Source: Njordibacter sp028825405 (GTDB taxonomy: Bacteria; Pseudomonadota; Gammaproteobacteria; Pseudomonadales; Balneatricaceae). Taken from it: a stretch of 64,000 nt of DNA. A model generated the notes under the pieces. It made no database searches and was not told the origin of the DNA. It saw nothing but the letters and a program-made list of their open reading frames with translations. Positions within the stretch are counted from its first letter, which is position 1. Each line of letters begins with the position of its first letter. Position numbers and translations under genes: made by a program. The DNA lies in the NCBI RefSeq assembly GCF_047730065.1, contig NZ_CP159829.1:372001-436000 (forward strand). Direction: 5' to 3'. This document shows positions 42,671 through 51,807 of this stretch, piece by piece.

Positions 42671-43798
42671 ATGACCAGTAAAATTGATCCATTTCATGAT
42701 ATCAGACCTTATAATGATGAAGAGGTTAGGCCTGTTATTGATGAACTGGTAACTAACAAAGAACTGTTGGACGTGCTGGGGCGCTATAAGTTTCCCCGTT
42801 TGAAGTCTGTTTTGGGCCCCTTAATAAATCCGCTGATCCAATGGGCACTCAAACGAGAGTTTAAACATGTCACAGACGTTGCCTCATGGCAAAAGATGAT
42901 TGCCAAGTATATGGGGAAAATGCTCAAGCGCACGGTCTCTGAACTCACCTATAGTGGTCTTGATAAACTCAACCTAGACACAGGTTATTTATTTATCTCC
43001 AACCATCGTGATATTACCATGGACCCTGCATTAGTGAGTTATGGTTTGGATCAGCAGGGTCTCGGCACTGCGCGCGTGGCGATTGGGGACAACCTGTTAC
43101 AAAAACCTTATGTCAGCGACATTATGCGCTTAAATAAAAGCTTTGTGGTTAAACGATCTGCCATTGGGTTACGGGAAAAAATGAAAGCCTATATGGACCT
43201 ATCGAGCTATATTGATCAGTCGGTCCACACGGGTAACAACATATGGATAGCACAGCGCGAAGGCCGTGCTAAAGATGGGATCGATGCCACAGATGTGGCG
43301 GTGATGAAAATGCTTTACATGAGTAAAAAGAAATCAGGTCAAAGTTATGCTGACTATATTAATAGTTTGCATATAGTTCCTGTGTCTATTGCTTATGAGT
43401 TTGACCCCTGTGACCAAGCTAAAGCTTGTGAATTAGAGGCTGTAGCCAGCAGTGGTGAATATGTTAAGGCTCAATTTGAAGACATGAAGAGTATCGTTAA
43501 AGGCATCGTTGGCCATAAAGGCAAAGTGCATGTTGCTTTTGGAGAGCCGTTGGCTGGGCAGTTTAATACGCCAGAAGAAATTGCCTGCGCCATTGATACA
43601 AGTATCGCCCTAAACTATCGATTGCATGGGACTAATATGGCAGCTTATGCGATGAGTGCGGGACAGGCTCATCCTGCTAGTGATGCCTTGCGGCAGCGGT
43701 TTGCAGACCTTACGCTTAAACAGCAAGATTATGCATTGGCCATGTATGCAAACCCAGTAATGCGCCAACAACAATTTAATGCCGCAGTTGTAGGCTAA
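42671..43798 (+). CDS. Glycerol-3-phosphate/lysophosphatidate acyltransferase-like protein
   Basis: A 375-residue protein with an internal acyltransferase (PF01553-type) domain. Visible blocks are SNHRDITMDPALV (catalytic His motif, with spacing one residue longer than the usual HX4D), NKSFVVKR (substrate Arg), and IAQREGRAKDG, which is like the PlsB-type GGRSRTG motif. Long non-catalytic N- and C-terminal parts are present. No clear membrane helix is seen. It sits between moaA and moaC, ten bases after moaA, an odd place for a lipid enzyme. Confidence 0.78.
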   Translation: MTSKIDPFHDIRPYNDEEVRPVIDELVTNKELLDVLGRYKFPRLKSVLGPLINPLIQWALKREFKHVTDVASWQKMIAKYMGKMLKRTVSELTYSGLDKLNLDTGYLFISNHRDITMDPALVSYGLDQQGLGTARVAIGDNLLQKPYVSDIMRLNKSFVVKRSAIGLREKMKAYMDLSSYIDQSVHTGNNIWIAQREGRAKDGIDATDVAVMKMLYMSKKKSGQSYADYINSLHIVPVSIAYEFDPCDQAKACELEAVASSGEYVKAQFEDMKSIVKGIVGHKGKVHVAFGEPLAGQFNTPEEIACAIDTSIALNYRLHGTNMAAYAMSAGQAHPASDALRQRFADLTLKQQDYALAMYANPVMRQQQFNAAVVG

Positions 43799-43812
43799 GG
43801 GTAACCCACGTT

Positions 43813-44310
43813 ATGTCAAACTTGACTCACTTAGACAGCCAAGGTCATGCGCACATGGTCGATGTTTCTGAAAAAGACATCACGACCCGAGTTGCCCATG
43901 CTGAAGCCTTTGTGGAAATGATGCCAGAGACTTTAGCGTTGATCACCCAAGGCAAACATAAAAAAGGTGATGTTTTAGCTGTGGCCCGCATAGCAGGGAT
44001 CCAAGCAGCAAAAAAGTGCAGTGACTTAATCCCCCTGTGCCATCCGCTTATGCTAACTAAGGTTGGTGTTGACTTGATTCCAGAAGTGGAACTCAATCGT
44101 GTGCGGATCAGAACCATATGCAAACTCAATGGCCGCACGGGTGTAGAAATGGAGGCATTGTGTGCCGCTTCTGTGGCCGCCCTAACCCTCTATGATATGT
44201 GCAAAGCTGTCGATCGTGGTATGACTATTAATGGCTTGAGAGTGATGGAAAAACAAGGTGGTAAAAGTGGTCATTGGCAAGCTGATCAAACTCCAGCAGG
44301 TCATGCATGA
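43813..44310 (+). CDS. moaC: Cyclic pyranopterin monophosphate synthase MoaC
   Basis: Acts with MoaA to make cyclic pyranopterin monophosphate. The 165-residue protein contains KKGDVLAVARIAGIQAAKK, the SDLIPLCHPL motif, GRTGVEMEALCAAS and LTLYDMCKAVDRGM, including the catalytic Asp and Lys pair near residue 130. The end overlaps moaD by four bases (ATGA). Confidence 0.97.
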   Translation: MSNLTHLDSQGHAHMVDVSEKDITTRVAHAEAFVEMMPETLALITQGKHKKGDVLAVARIAGIQAAKKCSDLIPLCHPLMLTKVGVDLIPEVELNRVRIRTICKLNGRTGVEMEALCAASVAALTLYDMCKAVDRGMTINGLRVMEKQGGKSGHWQADQTPAGHA

Positions 44311-44555
44311 TCAAAGTTCTATTTTTTGGACAACTCAAAGATCAGTTAGGTGTTGCTGGTATAGAGATCTCTATAGAGCACGAAGTAAATGTGTCACAGC
44401 TAGTTGAGAATATCATACAAGCCCACCCTCAGTGGGCCAGTGCTCTGCATAACGAAACCGTGCTAGTCGCTGTAGATCAGGTGATGGCTAAGGCTGACAC
44501 TTTAGTCTCGAGGGCTGCAGAAGTGGCGTTTTTTCCACCTGTGACGGGAGGCTAA
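44307..44555 (+). CDS. moaD: Molybdopterin synthase sulfur carrier subunit MoaD
   Basis: Ubiquitin-like sulfur carrier; 82 residues ending in the required Gly-Gly (FPPVTGG). Start ATG overlaps the moaC stop. moaE, the catalytic partner normally next, is missing here; a plsC-type gene follows after four bases. Confidence 0.95.
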   Translation: MIKVLFFGQLKDQLGVAGIEISIEHEVNVSQLVENIIQAHPQWASALHNETVLVAVDQVMAKADTLVSRAAEVAFFPPVTGG

Positions 44556-44559
44556 GCTT

Positions 44560-45267
44560 ATGCTAACTTTTAGAGCTGTATTATTTTATTTGGGGTTGGG
44601 AGTCATTTCAATTGTGGCTTCAATGTTATTAGTGATGACTTCGCCGATCGTTAAGCGCCGCCTTAGATTTAAATTTGTTAGCTATTGCAATCGCACAGTG
44701 CTGCAATGGATGAAAATAACGTGTGGGGTAAGTTTTGAAATAACAGGCTTGCACAATATCCCTAAAAATCAACCCTTAGTCGTGGCTTGCAATCACCAAG
44801 GCGACTGGGAAACATTTTACCTACTCACTATGGGCTTGCCCGTGAGTACAGTGCTCAAGCGAGAATTATTATACATTCCATTTTTTGGCTGGGCCCTAGC
44901 TATGCTTAACCCTATTGCCATAGATCGTAAACGTAAAACTAATGCATTGAAACAGCTATCTCAGCAGGGGTGTGAACGTTTGAATGCGGGTATTTCTGTA
45001 GTGATATTTCCTGAAGGCACTCGCCGGCCACCAGGCTCTTTAGGCCCCTGTACCAAAGGCGCTGCCATGCTGGCCCATCAAGCGGGGGTGCCAATATTAC
45101 CCATCGTACAAAATAGTGGGCGTTTATCGCCGCCCCATAAATGGATCAAGCACGCGGGCAAAGTGAATGTAAGAATTGGCCAGCCTATTAGTGCTGATGT
45201 ATCGACTAAGCAGATGCATGCCCAAATGGTAGACTGGATGACAGAGAACTTAGCCCAAATTTCGTAG
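44560..45267 (+). CDS. plsC: 1-acyl-sn-glycerol-3-phosphate acyltransferase
   Basis: Inner-membrane enzyme making phosphatidic acid. The 235-residue protein has an N-terminal membrane segment, the acyl motif NHQGDWET (HX4E form), PFFGWALAMLNPIAIDR, and IFPEGTRRPPG. It has the usual PlsC length. It is packed directly after moaD, so this operon mixes molybdopterin and phospholipid genes. Confidence 0.93.
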   Translation: MLTFRAVLFYLGLGVISIVASMLLVMTSPIVKRRLRFKFVSYCNRTVLQWMKITCGVSFEITGLHNIPKNQPLVVACNHQGDWETFYLLTMGLPVSTVLKRELLYIPFFGWALAMLNPIAIDRKRKTNALKQLSQQGCERLNAGISVVIFPEGTRRPPGSLGPCTKGAAMLAHQAGVPILPIVQNSGRLSPPHKWIKHAGKVNVRIGQPISADVSTKQMHAQMVDWMTENLAQIS

Positions 45268-45273
45268 ACTTAT

Positions 45274-45295
45274 GGCATTGCTTTACAGCAATGCC
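45274..45295 (+). terminator. Stem-loop after plsC
   Basis: GGCATTGC (45274-45281), loop TTTACA, GCAATGCC (45288-45295), seven bases after the plsC stop. The stem is perfect but lacks a T-tract. Confidence 0.5.
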
Positions 45296-45389
45296 CTCGC
45301 ACTAATTTGACTAGTAGCGCATCTCAGGCATCTCACGCGCCTCAGGTATCCTATCCGTTATTACAAAGCCAGTTTACAAGGTAAAATAG

Positions 45390-46607
45390 TTAAGCAACAT
45401 ATTTGGTAAACACTAAGCTGGCGTTAGTGCCGCCAAAACCGAAACTATTAGACATGACCGTGGTTAATTCTACATCGTTTTGTTTTTCGGTTATCACGGG
45501 CATACCGTCTGCCCCTTCGTCCAAATTATCTATGTTCGCAGAGGCTGCAATAAAGCTGTTAGCTTGCATTAAAAGGCTATAAATCGCCTCTTGCACGCCT
45601 GCAGCCCCCAACGAATGGCCTGTCAATGACTTGGTTGAAGTGATTGGTGGACACTGATCAGCAAATACTGACTTCACCGCTTTAAGTTCCTGAATGTCAC
45701 CTGCAGGGGTGCTGGTACCGTGGGCATTAATGTAGTCAATCGTCTTATCTGTGGTACTCATAGCTTGTTGCATGCAGCGCATTGCGCCTTCTCCAGACGG
45801 CGAGACCATGTCATAACCATCTGAGGTGGCGCCGTAGCCAACGAGCTCAGCATAGATTTTTGCACCCCTAGCCCTTGCATGCTCTAGTTCTTCTAAAACT
45901 AACATGCCACCACCACCAGAAATGACAAAACCATCACGGTTGGCATCATAAGCGCGAGAAGCTCGAGTGGGTGTTTCGTTGTACTTACTAGATAAAGCTC
46001 CCATAGCATCAAACAACACGCTTTGACTCCAGTGCAGCTCTTCACCACCACCTGCAAAAACGACATCTTGTTTATTGAGTTGGATCTGTTCCATAGCGTT
46101 ACCGATACAGTGGGCGCTGGTGGAACAGGCAGAAGTAATGGAGTAGTTGCATCCCTTTATCTTAAATGGAGTTGCCAAGCAGGCGGATACAGTGCTCGCC
46201 ATGGTGCGGGTAACACGGTATGGGCCTACTCGCCGCAAACCTTTGTCACGCATACCATCAGCAGCCTCTAAAACATTGGCAGTAGACGCTCCACCTGAGC
46301 CTGCAATCAATCCTGTCCGTGGGTTAGAGACCTGCTCTTCTGTTAGGCCCGCGTCAGCAATCGCTTGCTGCATCGATAAGTAGGCGTACGCCGCGGCATC
46401 ACCCATAAAGCGTAGTAACTTGCGGTCAATTAAGCTAGCAAAGTCAATATCAACACTGCCCGCAATATGGCTCTTAAAGCCCATCTCTTGGTATTCAGGC
46501 TGAAAACTAATGCCTGATTTGCCTATTCTGAGAGATGCTAAAACTTCATCTTGATTGTGACCAATGCAAGATACAATTCCTAATCCGGTAACGACAACAC
46601 GTCGCAT
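45390..46607 (-). CDS. fabB: 3-oxoacyl-[ACP] synthase I
   Basis: Condensing enzyme required for unsaturated fatty acids. The 405-residue protein starts MRRVVVTGLGIVSCIG; the frame runs 13 residues further up, but ATG 46607 with GAGG before it matches the family. Catalytic residues are visible: Cys in SACSTSAHCIG, His in NAHGTSTPAGD and TKSLTGHSLGAAG. It forms an operon with fabA, the classic pair for anaerobic unsaturated fatty acid synthesis. Confidence 0.97.
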   Translation of the reverse strand: MRRVVVTGLGIVSCIGHNQDEVLASLRIGKSGISFQPEYQEMGFKSHIAGSVDIDFASLIDRKLLRFMGDAAAYAYLSMQQAIADAGLTEEQVSNPRTGLIAGSGGASTANVLEAADGMRDKGLRRVGPYRVTRTMASTVSACLATPFKIKGCNYSITSACSTSAHCIGNAMEQIQLNKQDVVFAGGGEELHWSQSVLFDAMGALSSKYNETPTRASRAYDANRDGFVISGGGGMLVLEELEHARARGAKIYAELVGYGATSDGYDMVSPSGEGAMRCMQQAMSTTDKTIDYINAHGTSTPAGDIQELKAVKSVFADQCPPITSTKSLTGHSLGAAGVQEAIYSLLMQANSFIAASANIDNLDEGADGMPVITEKQNDVELTTVMSNSFGFGGTNASLVFTKYVA

Positions 46608-46661
46608 AATAGACCTCGTCAATGTGCAGTTAAATAATGAACCCAAGGCATCATCAATATC

Positions 46662-47177
46662 TTAAAAATCATCCGTGCTAGTAAATAAACCTACGCGCAG
46701 ATCTTTAGCTGTGTATATCTCTCGGCCATCGACTTCCATACTCGCATTGGCGATACCCATGACTAATTTACGCTCAATGTAGCGAGTAATATCGATGGTG
46801 TAGGTTACTTTTTTAGCCGTGGGAAGGACTTGCCCAAAAAACTTAACTTCACCACAGCCTAAAGCCCGTCCACGGCCCTTATTACCTTTCCAGCCAAGGT
46901 AAAAGCCAACAATTTGCCACATGGCGTCTAAGCCCAAGCAACCTGGCATTACTGGGTCTGTTGGGAAATGGCAATCAAAAAACCACAGGTCTGGATGGAT
47001 GTCTAATTCAGCTATGATTTGCCCCTTGTCATTGCTGCCACCAGTTTCAGAAATGTGAGTAATACGATCCATCATAAGCATATTTCCAACGGGGAGGCGG
47101 GCATTGCCTAGACCAAACATGTCACCATTACCACAGGACAATAACTCGTCACGATTGAAGGAAGAAGGTCTGCTCAT
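46662..47177 (-). CDS. fabA: 3-hydroxydecanoyl-[ACP] dehydratase/isomerase
   Basis: Dehydrates 3-hydroxydecanoyl-ACP and isomerises the product to the cis-3 form that FabB elongates. The 171-residue protein from ATG 47177 equals the E. coli length; the frame extends to 47249 but that part is not conserved. The active-site His is in CHFPTDPVMPG and the Asp in GCLGLDAMWQ. A TATAAT on the minus strand at 47266-47271, just after ispB, is a reasonable -10 for a fabAB transcript. Confidence 0.97.
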   Translation of the reverse strand: MSRPSSFNRDELLSCGNGDMFGLGNARLPVGNMLMMDRITHISETGGSNDKGQIIAELDIHPDLWFFDCHFPTDPVMPGCLGLDAMWQIVGFYLGWKGNKGRGRALGCGEVKFFGQVLPTAKKVTYTIDITRYIERKLVMGIANASMEVDGREIYTAKDLRVGLFTSTDDF

Positions 47178-47277
47178 GATTAAATTTCCGTGTGGTAGCT
47201 TCGAGAAAGTCGCTTTGTGATCACTCATAGTCGAGTAGCAAAGGTTCAATACAGGTTACGCTGACATTATAGCATTA

Positions 47278-48246
47278 TTAGTTTTGTCGGGTTAAGGCTA
47301 GGGTGCATAAATCCGCTAAGGAATTTTTGTAAGTCGAATCAGACAGTTCACTCAGGCATTTTAAGGCATCTTCAGTCTCTTGGGTGGCCTTTGCGTAGGT
47401 GTAATCCAACGAACCACAGCGTTGAAGGATAGACTGTATTTCTTCAAGCTGTTCACTGTTACCTTGCCTAATTGCTTTACGAATGAGTTTGCGTTCATCC
47501 TCTTGGGCATGGGCCATCGCATGAATGAGCGGCAAAGTGGGTTTCCCCTCAGCTAAGTCGTCACCCACATTTTTACCCATGCTGTTTAGATCACCAGTGT
47601 AATCCATAAGGTCGTCTATGAGTTGGAACGCAATGCCTAAGTGTCTGCCAAAGCGTCGAAGAGCCTCTGTCTGCTGATTACTAGCATGGGCTAATTGAGC
47701 ACCCGTATGAGTTGCAGCCTCAAATAACATGGCTGTTTTACCAAGAATCACGTCTAGATAATCAGATTCGCTTACATCTGGATTTTTTGCATTTAGAAGT
47801 TGTAAAACTTCACCTTCAGCAATTATGTTAGTGGCGTTGGATAAGGTATCCATAACATCAAGCTGGCCAATCGAGACGAGCATCTGAAAGGCGCGTGAAT
47901 ACAAAAAATCTCCCACCAATACACTGGAAGAATTACCCCACTTGTTATTGGCAGTGGGTTTGCCACGTCTTAAACTCGAGGTATCGACCACATCATCATG
48001 AAGTAATGTGGCCGTATGGATGAATTCTACGACTGCAGCAAGATTGATGTGCTGGTCTTTTTCATAGCCGCAAGCTCGTGCCGCCAGTAACACCAACAAT
48101 GGGCGCAAACGCTTACCACCACTTTCTATGATGTATTGGCCAATTTTTTCCACTAAAGGAACTTGGGAGCGCAGGTGCTCCACTATGGCAACATCAACTG
48201 CAGTGAAGTCGTCTTTTACGGAAGTGTATAAATCTTTAGCCTGCAT
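47278..48246 (-). CDS. ispB: Octaprenyl diphosphate synthase
   Basis: Trans-prenyltransferase that makes the ubiquinone side chain. The 322-residue protein has the two Asp-rich motifs, LLHDDVVDTSSLRRG and LIDDLMDYTGD, plus GGKRLRPLLVLL near residue 50. It is divergent from rplU, as in many gammaproteobacteria. The small residue pattern before the first motif does not let me fix the chain length. Confidence 0.95.
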   Translation of the reverse strand: MQAKDLYTSVKDDFTAVDVAIVEHLRSQVPLVEKIGQYIIESGGKRLRPLLVLLAARACGYEKDQHINLAAVVEFIHTATLLHDDVVDTSSLRRGKPTANNKWGNSSSVLVGDFLYSRAFQMLVSIGQLDVMDTLSNATNIIAEGEVLQLLNAKNPDVSESDYLDVILGKTAMLFEAATHTGAQLAHASNQQTEALRRFGRHLGIAFQLIDDLMDYTGDLNSMGKNVGDDLAEGKPTLPLIHAMAHAQEDERKLIRKAIRQGNSEQLEEIQSILQRCGSLDYTYAKATQETEDALKCLSELSDSTYKNSLADLCTLALTRQN

Positions 48247-48575
48247 AGGTGATGCGGAATCGAATATTATGGAGTCAGGTGCGACATGCTAGTGAGCTAA
48301 GGCTCAAGTGTCAAGGAAAGGTCGAACGGCAGGCGCATTACTGGGCCCGCTTTTTACATTGACTTGTGGTTACGAAGGCGGTGACTAAAAAGCCTTAAGA
48401 TGCTGTCCTTTTAGACTTGTGGATGGCTCTAAGTTAGCGTAAAATTACGCCCCCTGTGACTGGTCCAACTTGCTCCCTGTCATATGGCACTTTAGAGACC
48501 CACGTGTGGGGCTTTGAATGCTATTAGCAGCAGGCCTTTTTTTAGTAGCCGGATCAGCACATATTGGAGAAGAGT
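48247..48575. promoter_or_regulatory. Divergent ispB/rplU control region with a structured rplU leader
   Basis: TTGTGG (48417-48422), 17 bases, TAAAAT (48440-48445) is a plausible rplU promoter; the -10 lies inside the palindrome GCGTAA-AA-TTACGC (48437-48450). The leader then holds hairpin CCCAC-GT-GTGGG (48499-48510) and a second, imperfect hairpin around TGCT-ATT-AGCA (48519-48529), followed by seven T residues (48537-48543) a short way before the Shine-Dalgarno. The second looks like an attenuator. Confidence 0.5.
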
Positions 48576-48887
48576 ATGTATGCAGTAATTGTAAGCGGTG
48601 GCAAGCAGCACCGTGTAGAAGAGGGCGAGACCCTCAAGCTAGAAAAACTCAACATTGAAGTTGGCGCAAGCGTTGACTTTGACCGTGTGCTTTTAGTAGT
48701 TAACGGTGAAGATGTTAAGATCGGTGCCCCTGTTGTTCAAGGTGCTAAGGTTTCTGCAGAGATCGTATCCCACGGTCGCGGTAAGAAAGTACGCATCATG
48801 AAATTCAAGCGTCGTAAGCACCACATGAAGCAGATGGGTCATCGTCAGTGGTTTACCGAAGTTAAGATTACTGGCATTAGTGCCTAA
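48576..48887 (+). CDS. rplU: 50S ribosomal protein L21
   Basis: The 103-residue ribosomal protein starts MYAVIVSGGKQHRV, with ATG 48576 after GGAG; an in-frame TTG at 48564 is not used by the family. The C-terminal FKRRKHHMKQMGHRQ segment is characteristic. It begins the rplU-rpmA pair, with obgE downstream as usual. Confidence 0.98.
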   Translation: MYAVIVSGGKQHRVEEGETLKLEKLNIEVGASVDFDRVLLVVNGEDVKIGAPVVQGAKVSAEIVSHGRGKKVRIMKFKRRKHHMKQMGHRQWFTEVKITGISA

Positions 48888-48904
48888 TCGTAAGGAGATA
48901 ATCC

Positions 48905-49171
48905 ATGGCTCATAAGAAAGCAGGTGGTAGTACTCGCAACGGTCGCGATTCAGAGTCGAAACGCTTAGGCGTGAAGCGCTTTGGCGGTCAGGCTGTTGAC
49001 GCGGGTAATATTCTAGTTCGTCAGCGTGGTACTCACTTCCATGCTGGTACAAATGTTGGTTGTGGTAAAGATCACACCTTGTTTGCTACAGTAACTGGCA
49101 CCGTTAAGTTTGTTGTTAAAGGTCCTAAAAACCGGAAGTTCGTTACTATTGTACCGGCAGTACCGGCTTAA
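48905..49171 (+). CDS. rpmA: 50S ribosomal protein L27
   Basis: The 88-residue protein has the N-terminal MAHKKAGGSTRNGRDS that reaches the peptidyl-transferase centre and the GGQAVDAGNILVRQRGT block. AAGGAG precedes the ATG. A strong terminator follows. Confidence 0.98.
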   Translation: MAHKKAGGSTRNGRDSESKRLGVKRFGGQAVDAGNILVRQRGTHFHAGTNVGCGKDHTLFATVTGTVKFVVKGPKNRKFVTIVPAVPA

Positions 49172-49211
49172 AGTTAAGTATCCTGAAGAGGCCTCAGGCG
49201 TCTTTAAAAAG

Positions 49212-49235
49212 AGCCCCGCCTAGCGGGGCTTTTTT
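49212..49235 (+). terminator. Rho-independent terminator after rpmA
   Basis: AGCCCCGC (49212-49219), loop CTA, GCGGGGCT (49223-49230), followed by T residues to 49235. A GC-rich perfect stem. Confidence 0.95.
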
Positions 49236-49349
49236 GTGTTCAAGAAGTGCGTTTTGCCACCCCGTTAAATAGTATATAAGTGGCCATTTAAATATTACTG
49301 ATCAAGGCGCGGAGCCTTTATCTCGCAGTCCAGACTGCACGGAGAATGA

Positions 49350-50561
49350 ATGAAATTTGTTGACGAAAGTAACGTCATTGTGGAAGCGGGTAAAGGCGGT
49401 AACGGATGCTTAAGCTTTCGCCGGGAAAAGTACATTCCTCGTGGTGGGCCTGATGGTGGCGATGGTGGCGATGGTGGCAGTATTTTCGTCGTCGCCGATG
49501 AAACCCTGAACACCTTGGTTGATTATCGGTTTCAACCTCGTTATCAAGCTCAGTCTGGTGAATCAGGCAAGGGTAGTGACTGCACTGGTGGTTCTGGTGA
49601 GGACATGACCCTGACAGTGCCAGTGGGTACCACTATTGTTGATCGTGACACGGATGAAGTTTTGGCTGATTTAGCTGAAGCTGGTGATATTGTGAAAGTT
49701 GCCCAAGGGGGTTTTCACGGTCTCGGTAATACCCGTTTTAAATCGAGTGTTAATCGTGCACCCCGGCAAACATCGAACGGTTCTCCTGGAGAAAAGCGCA
49801 ACCTTCGTTTTGAACTGAAGGTGTTAGCTGATGTCGGCTTGTTAGGCTTACCGAACGCGGGTAAATCTACTTTTATTCGTGCCGTTTCTGCAGCCAAACC
49901 AAAAGTTGCCAATTATCCTTTTACTACACTGACGCCTAACCTTGGGGTGGTGAGCATGCAACGCCATCGTAGTTTTGTGGTGGCCGATATACCGGGTCTG
50001 ATAGAAGGTGCAGCAGAGGGTGCCGGTTTGGGTATCCAATTCTTAAAGCACTTATCTCGCACAAGCTTATTGTTACACCTAGTGGATATGGCGCCTTGGG
50101 ATGATTTGACACCAGCACAATCAGCTCAAATAATCATTCGTGAACTAGAGAAGTTTAGTCCAGCCTTAGCAGATCGTGAGCGCTGGCTGGTGCTTAATAA
50201 GTTAGATTTAGTGCCAGAAGATGAGCGTCAAGAACGCTGCCAATCTGTGGTTAAAGCCTTAAATTGGAAAGGTCCAGTTTTTGAAATTGCAGCGATCAAT
50301 AAGCAAGGCACATTAAAACTTGCGGGCGATATCATGGATTATATTGAAGAGCGCAATGAGCGCACTCTTGCTGATCCTGAATATGCTGCGCAAGAAGAAG
50401 AATTGAAATTGCGTTTAGAACAAGAAGCGCGTGAGCGGGTGCAGCAATTTAAGCTTGCTCGTCATCAACAACGTTTGGCGGCGCAGGGTAACCACGACCT
50501 CGATGATGATGACTATGACGATGACGACTATGACGTTGAAGTCGAGTACACCTATGACTAG
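49350..50561 (+). CDS. obgE: GTPase ObgE/CgtA
   Basis: Ribosome-associated GTPase in 50S assembly and stress control. The 403-residue protein has the glycine-rich Obg fold (GKGGNGCLSFRREKYIPRGG, then repeated DGGDGG), the G domain with GLPNAGKSTF, DIPGLIEGA and NKLDL, and a highly acidic C-terminal tail rich in Asp and Tyr, a variable part of the family. The tail-coding DNA overlaps the proB start by eight bases. Confidence 0.97.
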   Translation: MKFVDESNVIVEAGKGGNGCLSFRREKYIPRGGPDGGDGGDGGSIFVVADETLNTLVDYRFQPRYQAQSGESGKGSDCTGGSGEDMTLTVPVGTTIVDRDTDEVLADLAEAGDIVKVAQGGFHGLGNTRFKSSVNRAPRQTSNGSPGEKRNLRFELKVLADVGLLGLPNAGKSTFIRAVSAAKPKVANYPFTTLTPNLGVVSMQRHRSFVVADIPGLIEGAAEGAGLGIQFLKHLSRTSLLLHLVDMAPWDDLTPAQSAQIIIRELEKFSPALADRERWLVLNKLDLVPEDERQERCQSVVKALNWKGPVFEIAAINKQGTLKLAGDIMDYIEERNERTLADPEYAAQEEELKLRLEQEARERVQQFKLARHQQRLAAQGNHDLDDDDYDDDDYDVEVEYTYD

Positions 50562-51678
50562 TCATTCAGTTGCCGTAAGTGGCCAGCGCTGGGTGGTGAA
50601 AATCGGCAGTGCGTTGTTGACCAACGATGGTAAAGGCTTAGATAAACAGGCTATTTCAGGCTGGGTTGATCAGCTAGCTCAGTTACGTCAACAGGGTGTA
50701 GAGATTGTGCTCGTGTCTTCGGGTTCTATTGCTGAAGGCATGGTGCGTTTGGGTTGGACGCAGCGGCCAAACGAGATTCATAAGCTTCAAGCTGCAGCAG
50801 CTGTAGGGCAAATGGGGTTAGTGCAGTGTTACGAACAAAGCTTCTCACGCCATGGCATGGGCACGGCCCAGATTCTTCTGACCCATGACGATTTGACCCA
50901 CCGTGAGCGTTATCTTAATGCCCGTGGTACCTTGCGCGCCCTCGTGAATCATAATGTGATCCCTGTGGTGAATGAAAATGATACGGTGGCCACGGACGAA
51001 ATCCGGTTTGGTGACAACGACACTTTAGGCGCACTAGTTGCCAATCTAGTAGAAGCAGATTTGTTGATTATACTCACTGATCAAGATGGACTCTGCGACA
51101 AAGACCCTCGTCACCATGATGATGCTAAATTATTGCACCAAGTCCAAGCTGGTGACCCTGCTCTCATTGCTATGGCTAGCGGGTCTGCAGGTGCTCTAGG
51201 CAGTGGCGGCATGCTGACAAAAATACAAGCGGCGAAATTAGCTGCGCGTTCGGGAGCCAATACCATTATTGCGAATGGTCGCACTGCTGATGTACTGCAG
51301 CGCTTGCGTCAAGGTGAGTCCCTAGGAACCTTATTTGTACCTGACCAACAGCCTCTTTTAGCTCGCAAACAATGGCTTGCTGGTCACCTTAAAGCTAAGG
51401 GCGAATTACACTTAGACGAGGGGGCTGCAAAGGTACTGACTCAGCAAGGTAAAAGTTTATTGTCTGTGGGTGTGACTCTGGTTAAGGGTGACTTTACTCG
51501 AGGTGATATGGTGCTAATTTTAGACGTTCATGGTCATACTATTGCCCGTGGGCTAGTAAACTACTCGGCTGCAGAAACTCTCAAAATCATGGGTCTGGCA
51601 AGTCATTCAATTGAGCAAACTCTGGGTTACGTTGCTGAACCTGAACTTGTTCACCGGGATAATCTTGTGCTTATTTAG
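50554..51678 (+). CDS. proB: Glutamate 5-kinase
   Basis: First enzyme of proline synthesis. The 374-residue protein has the kinase domain (WVVKIGSALLT, VLVSSGSIAEGM, NENDTVATDEIRFGDND, GSGGMLTKIQAAKLA) and a C-terminal PUA domain. The frame is open far upstream within obgE, but ATG 50554 gives the family N-terminus and overlaps the obgE stop. proA is not in the window. Confidence 0.96.
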   Translation: MTSHSVAVSGQRWVVKIGSALLTNDGKGLDKQAISGWVDQLAQLRQQGVEIVLVSSGSIAEGMVRLGWTQRPNEIHKLQAAAAVGQMGLVQCYEQSFSRHGMGTAQILLTHDDLTHRERYLNARGTLRALVNHNVIPVVNENDTVATDEIRFGDNDTLGALVANLVEADLLIILTDQDGLCDKDPRHHDDAKLLHQVQAGDPALIAMASGSAGALGSGGMLTKIQAAKLAARSGANTIIANGRTADVLQRLRQGESLGTLFVPDQQPLLARKQWLAGHLKAKGELHLDEGAAKVLTQQGKSLLSVGVTLVKGDFTRGDMVLILDVHGHTIARGLVNYSAAETLKIMGLASHSIEQTLGYVAEPELVHRDNLVLI

Positions 51679-51807
51679 ACTGCAGTCCAAAACTTGCCTG
51701 TCGTCGTTTTAATCTAGGGCTAACAGCAGCTAGGTGCCGCATCAGGGTCTATACTCTGGACTGTGGGCTTTTTCCTGCAGCTACTAGCAATTAGAGGCAA
51801 GTTTAAT

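Noticed and set aside
50480..50558. Asp/Tyr-rich repeat DNA at the end of obgE as a mobile or frameshifted element
   Set aside because: Acidic C-terminal tails are normal in Obg proteins, the frame is intact and the proB start lies at its end.
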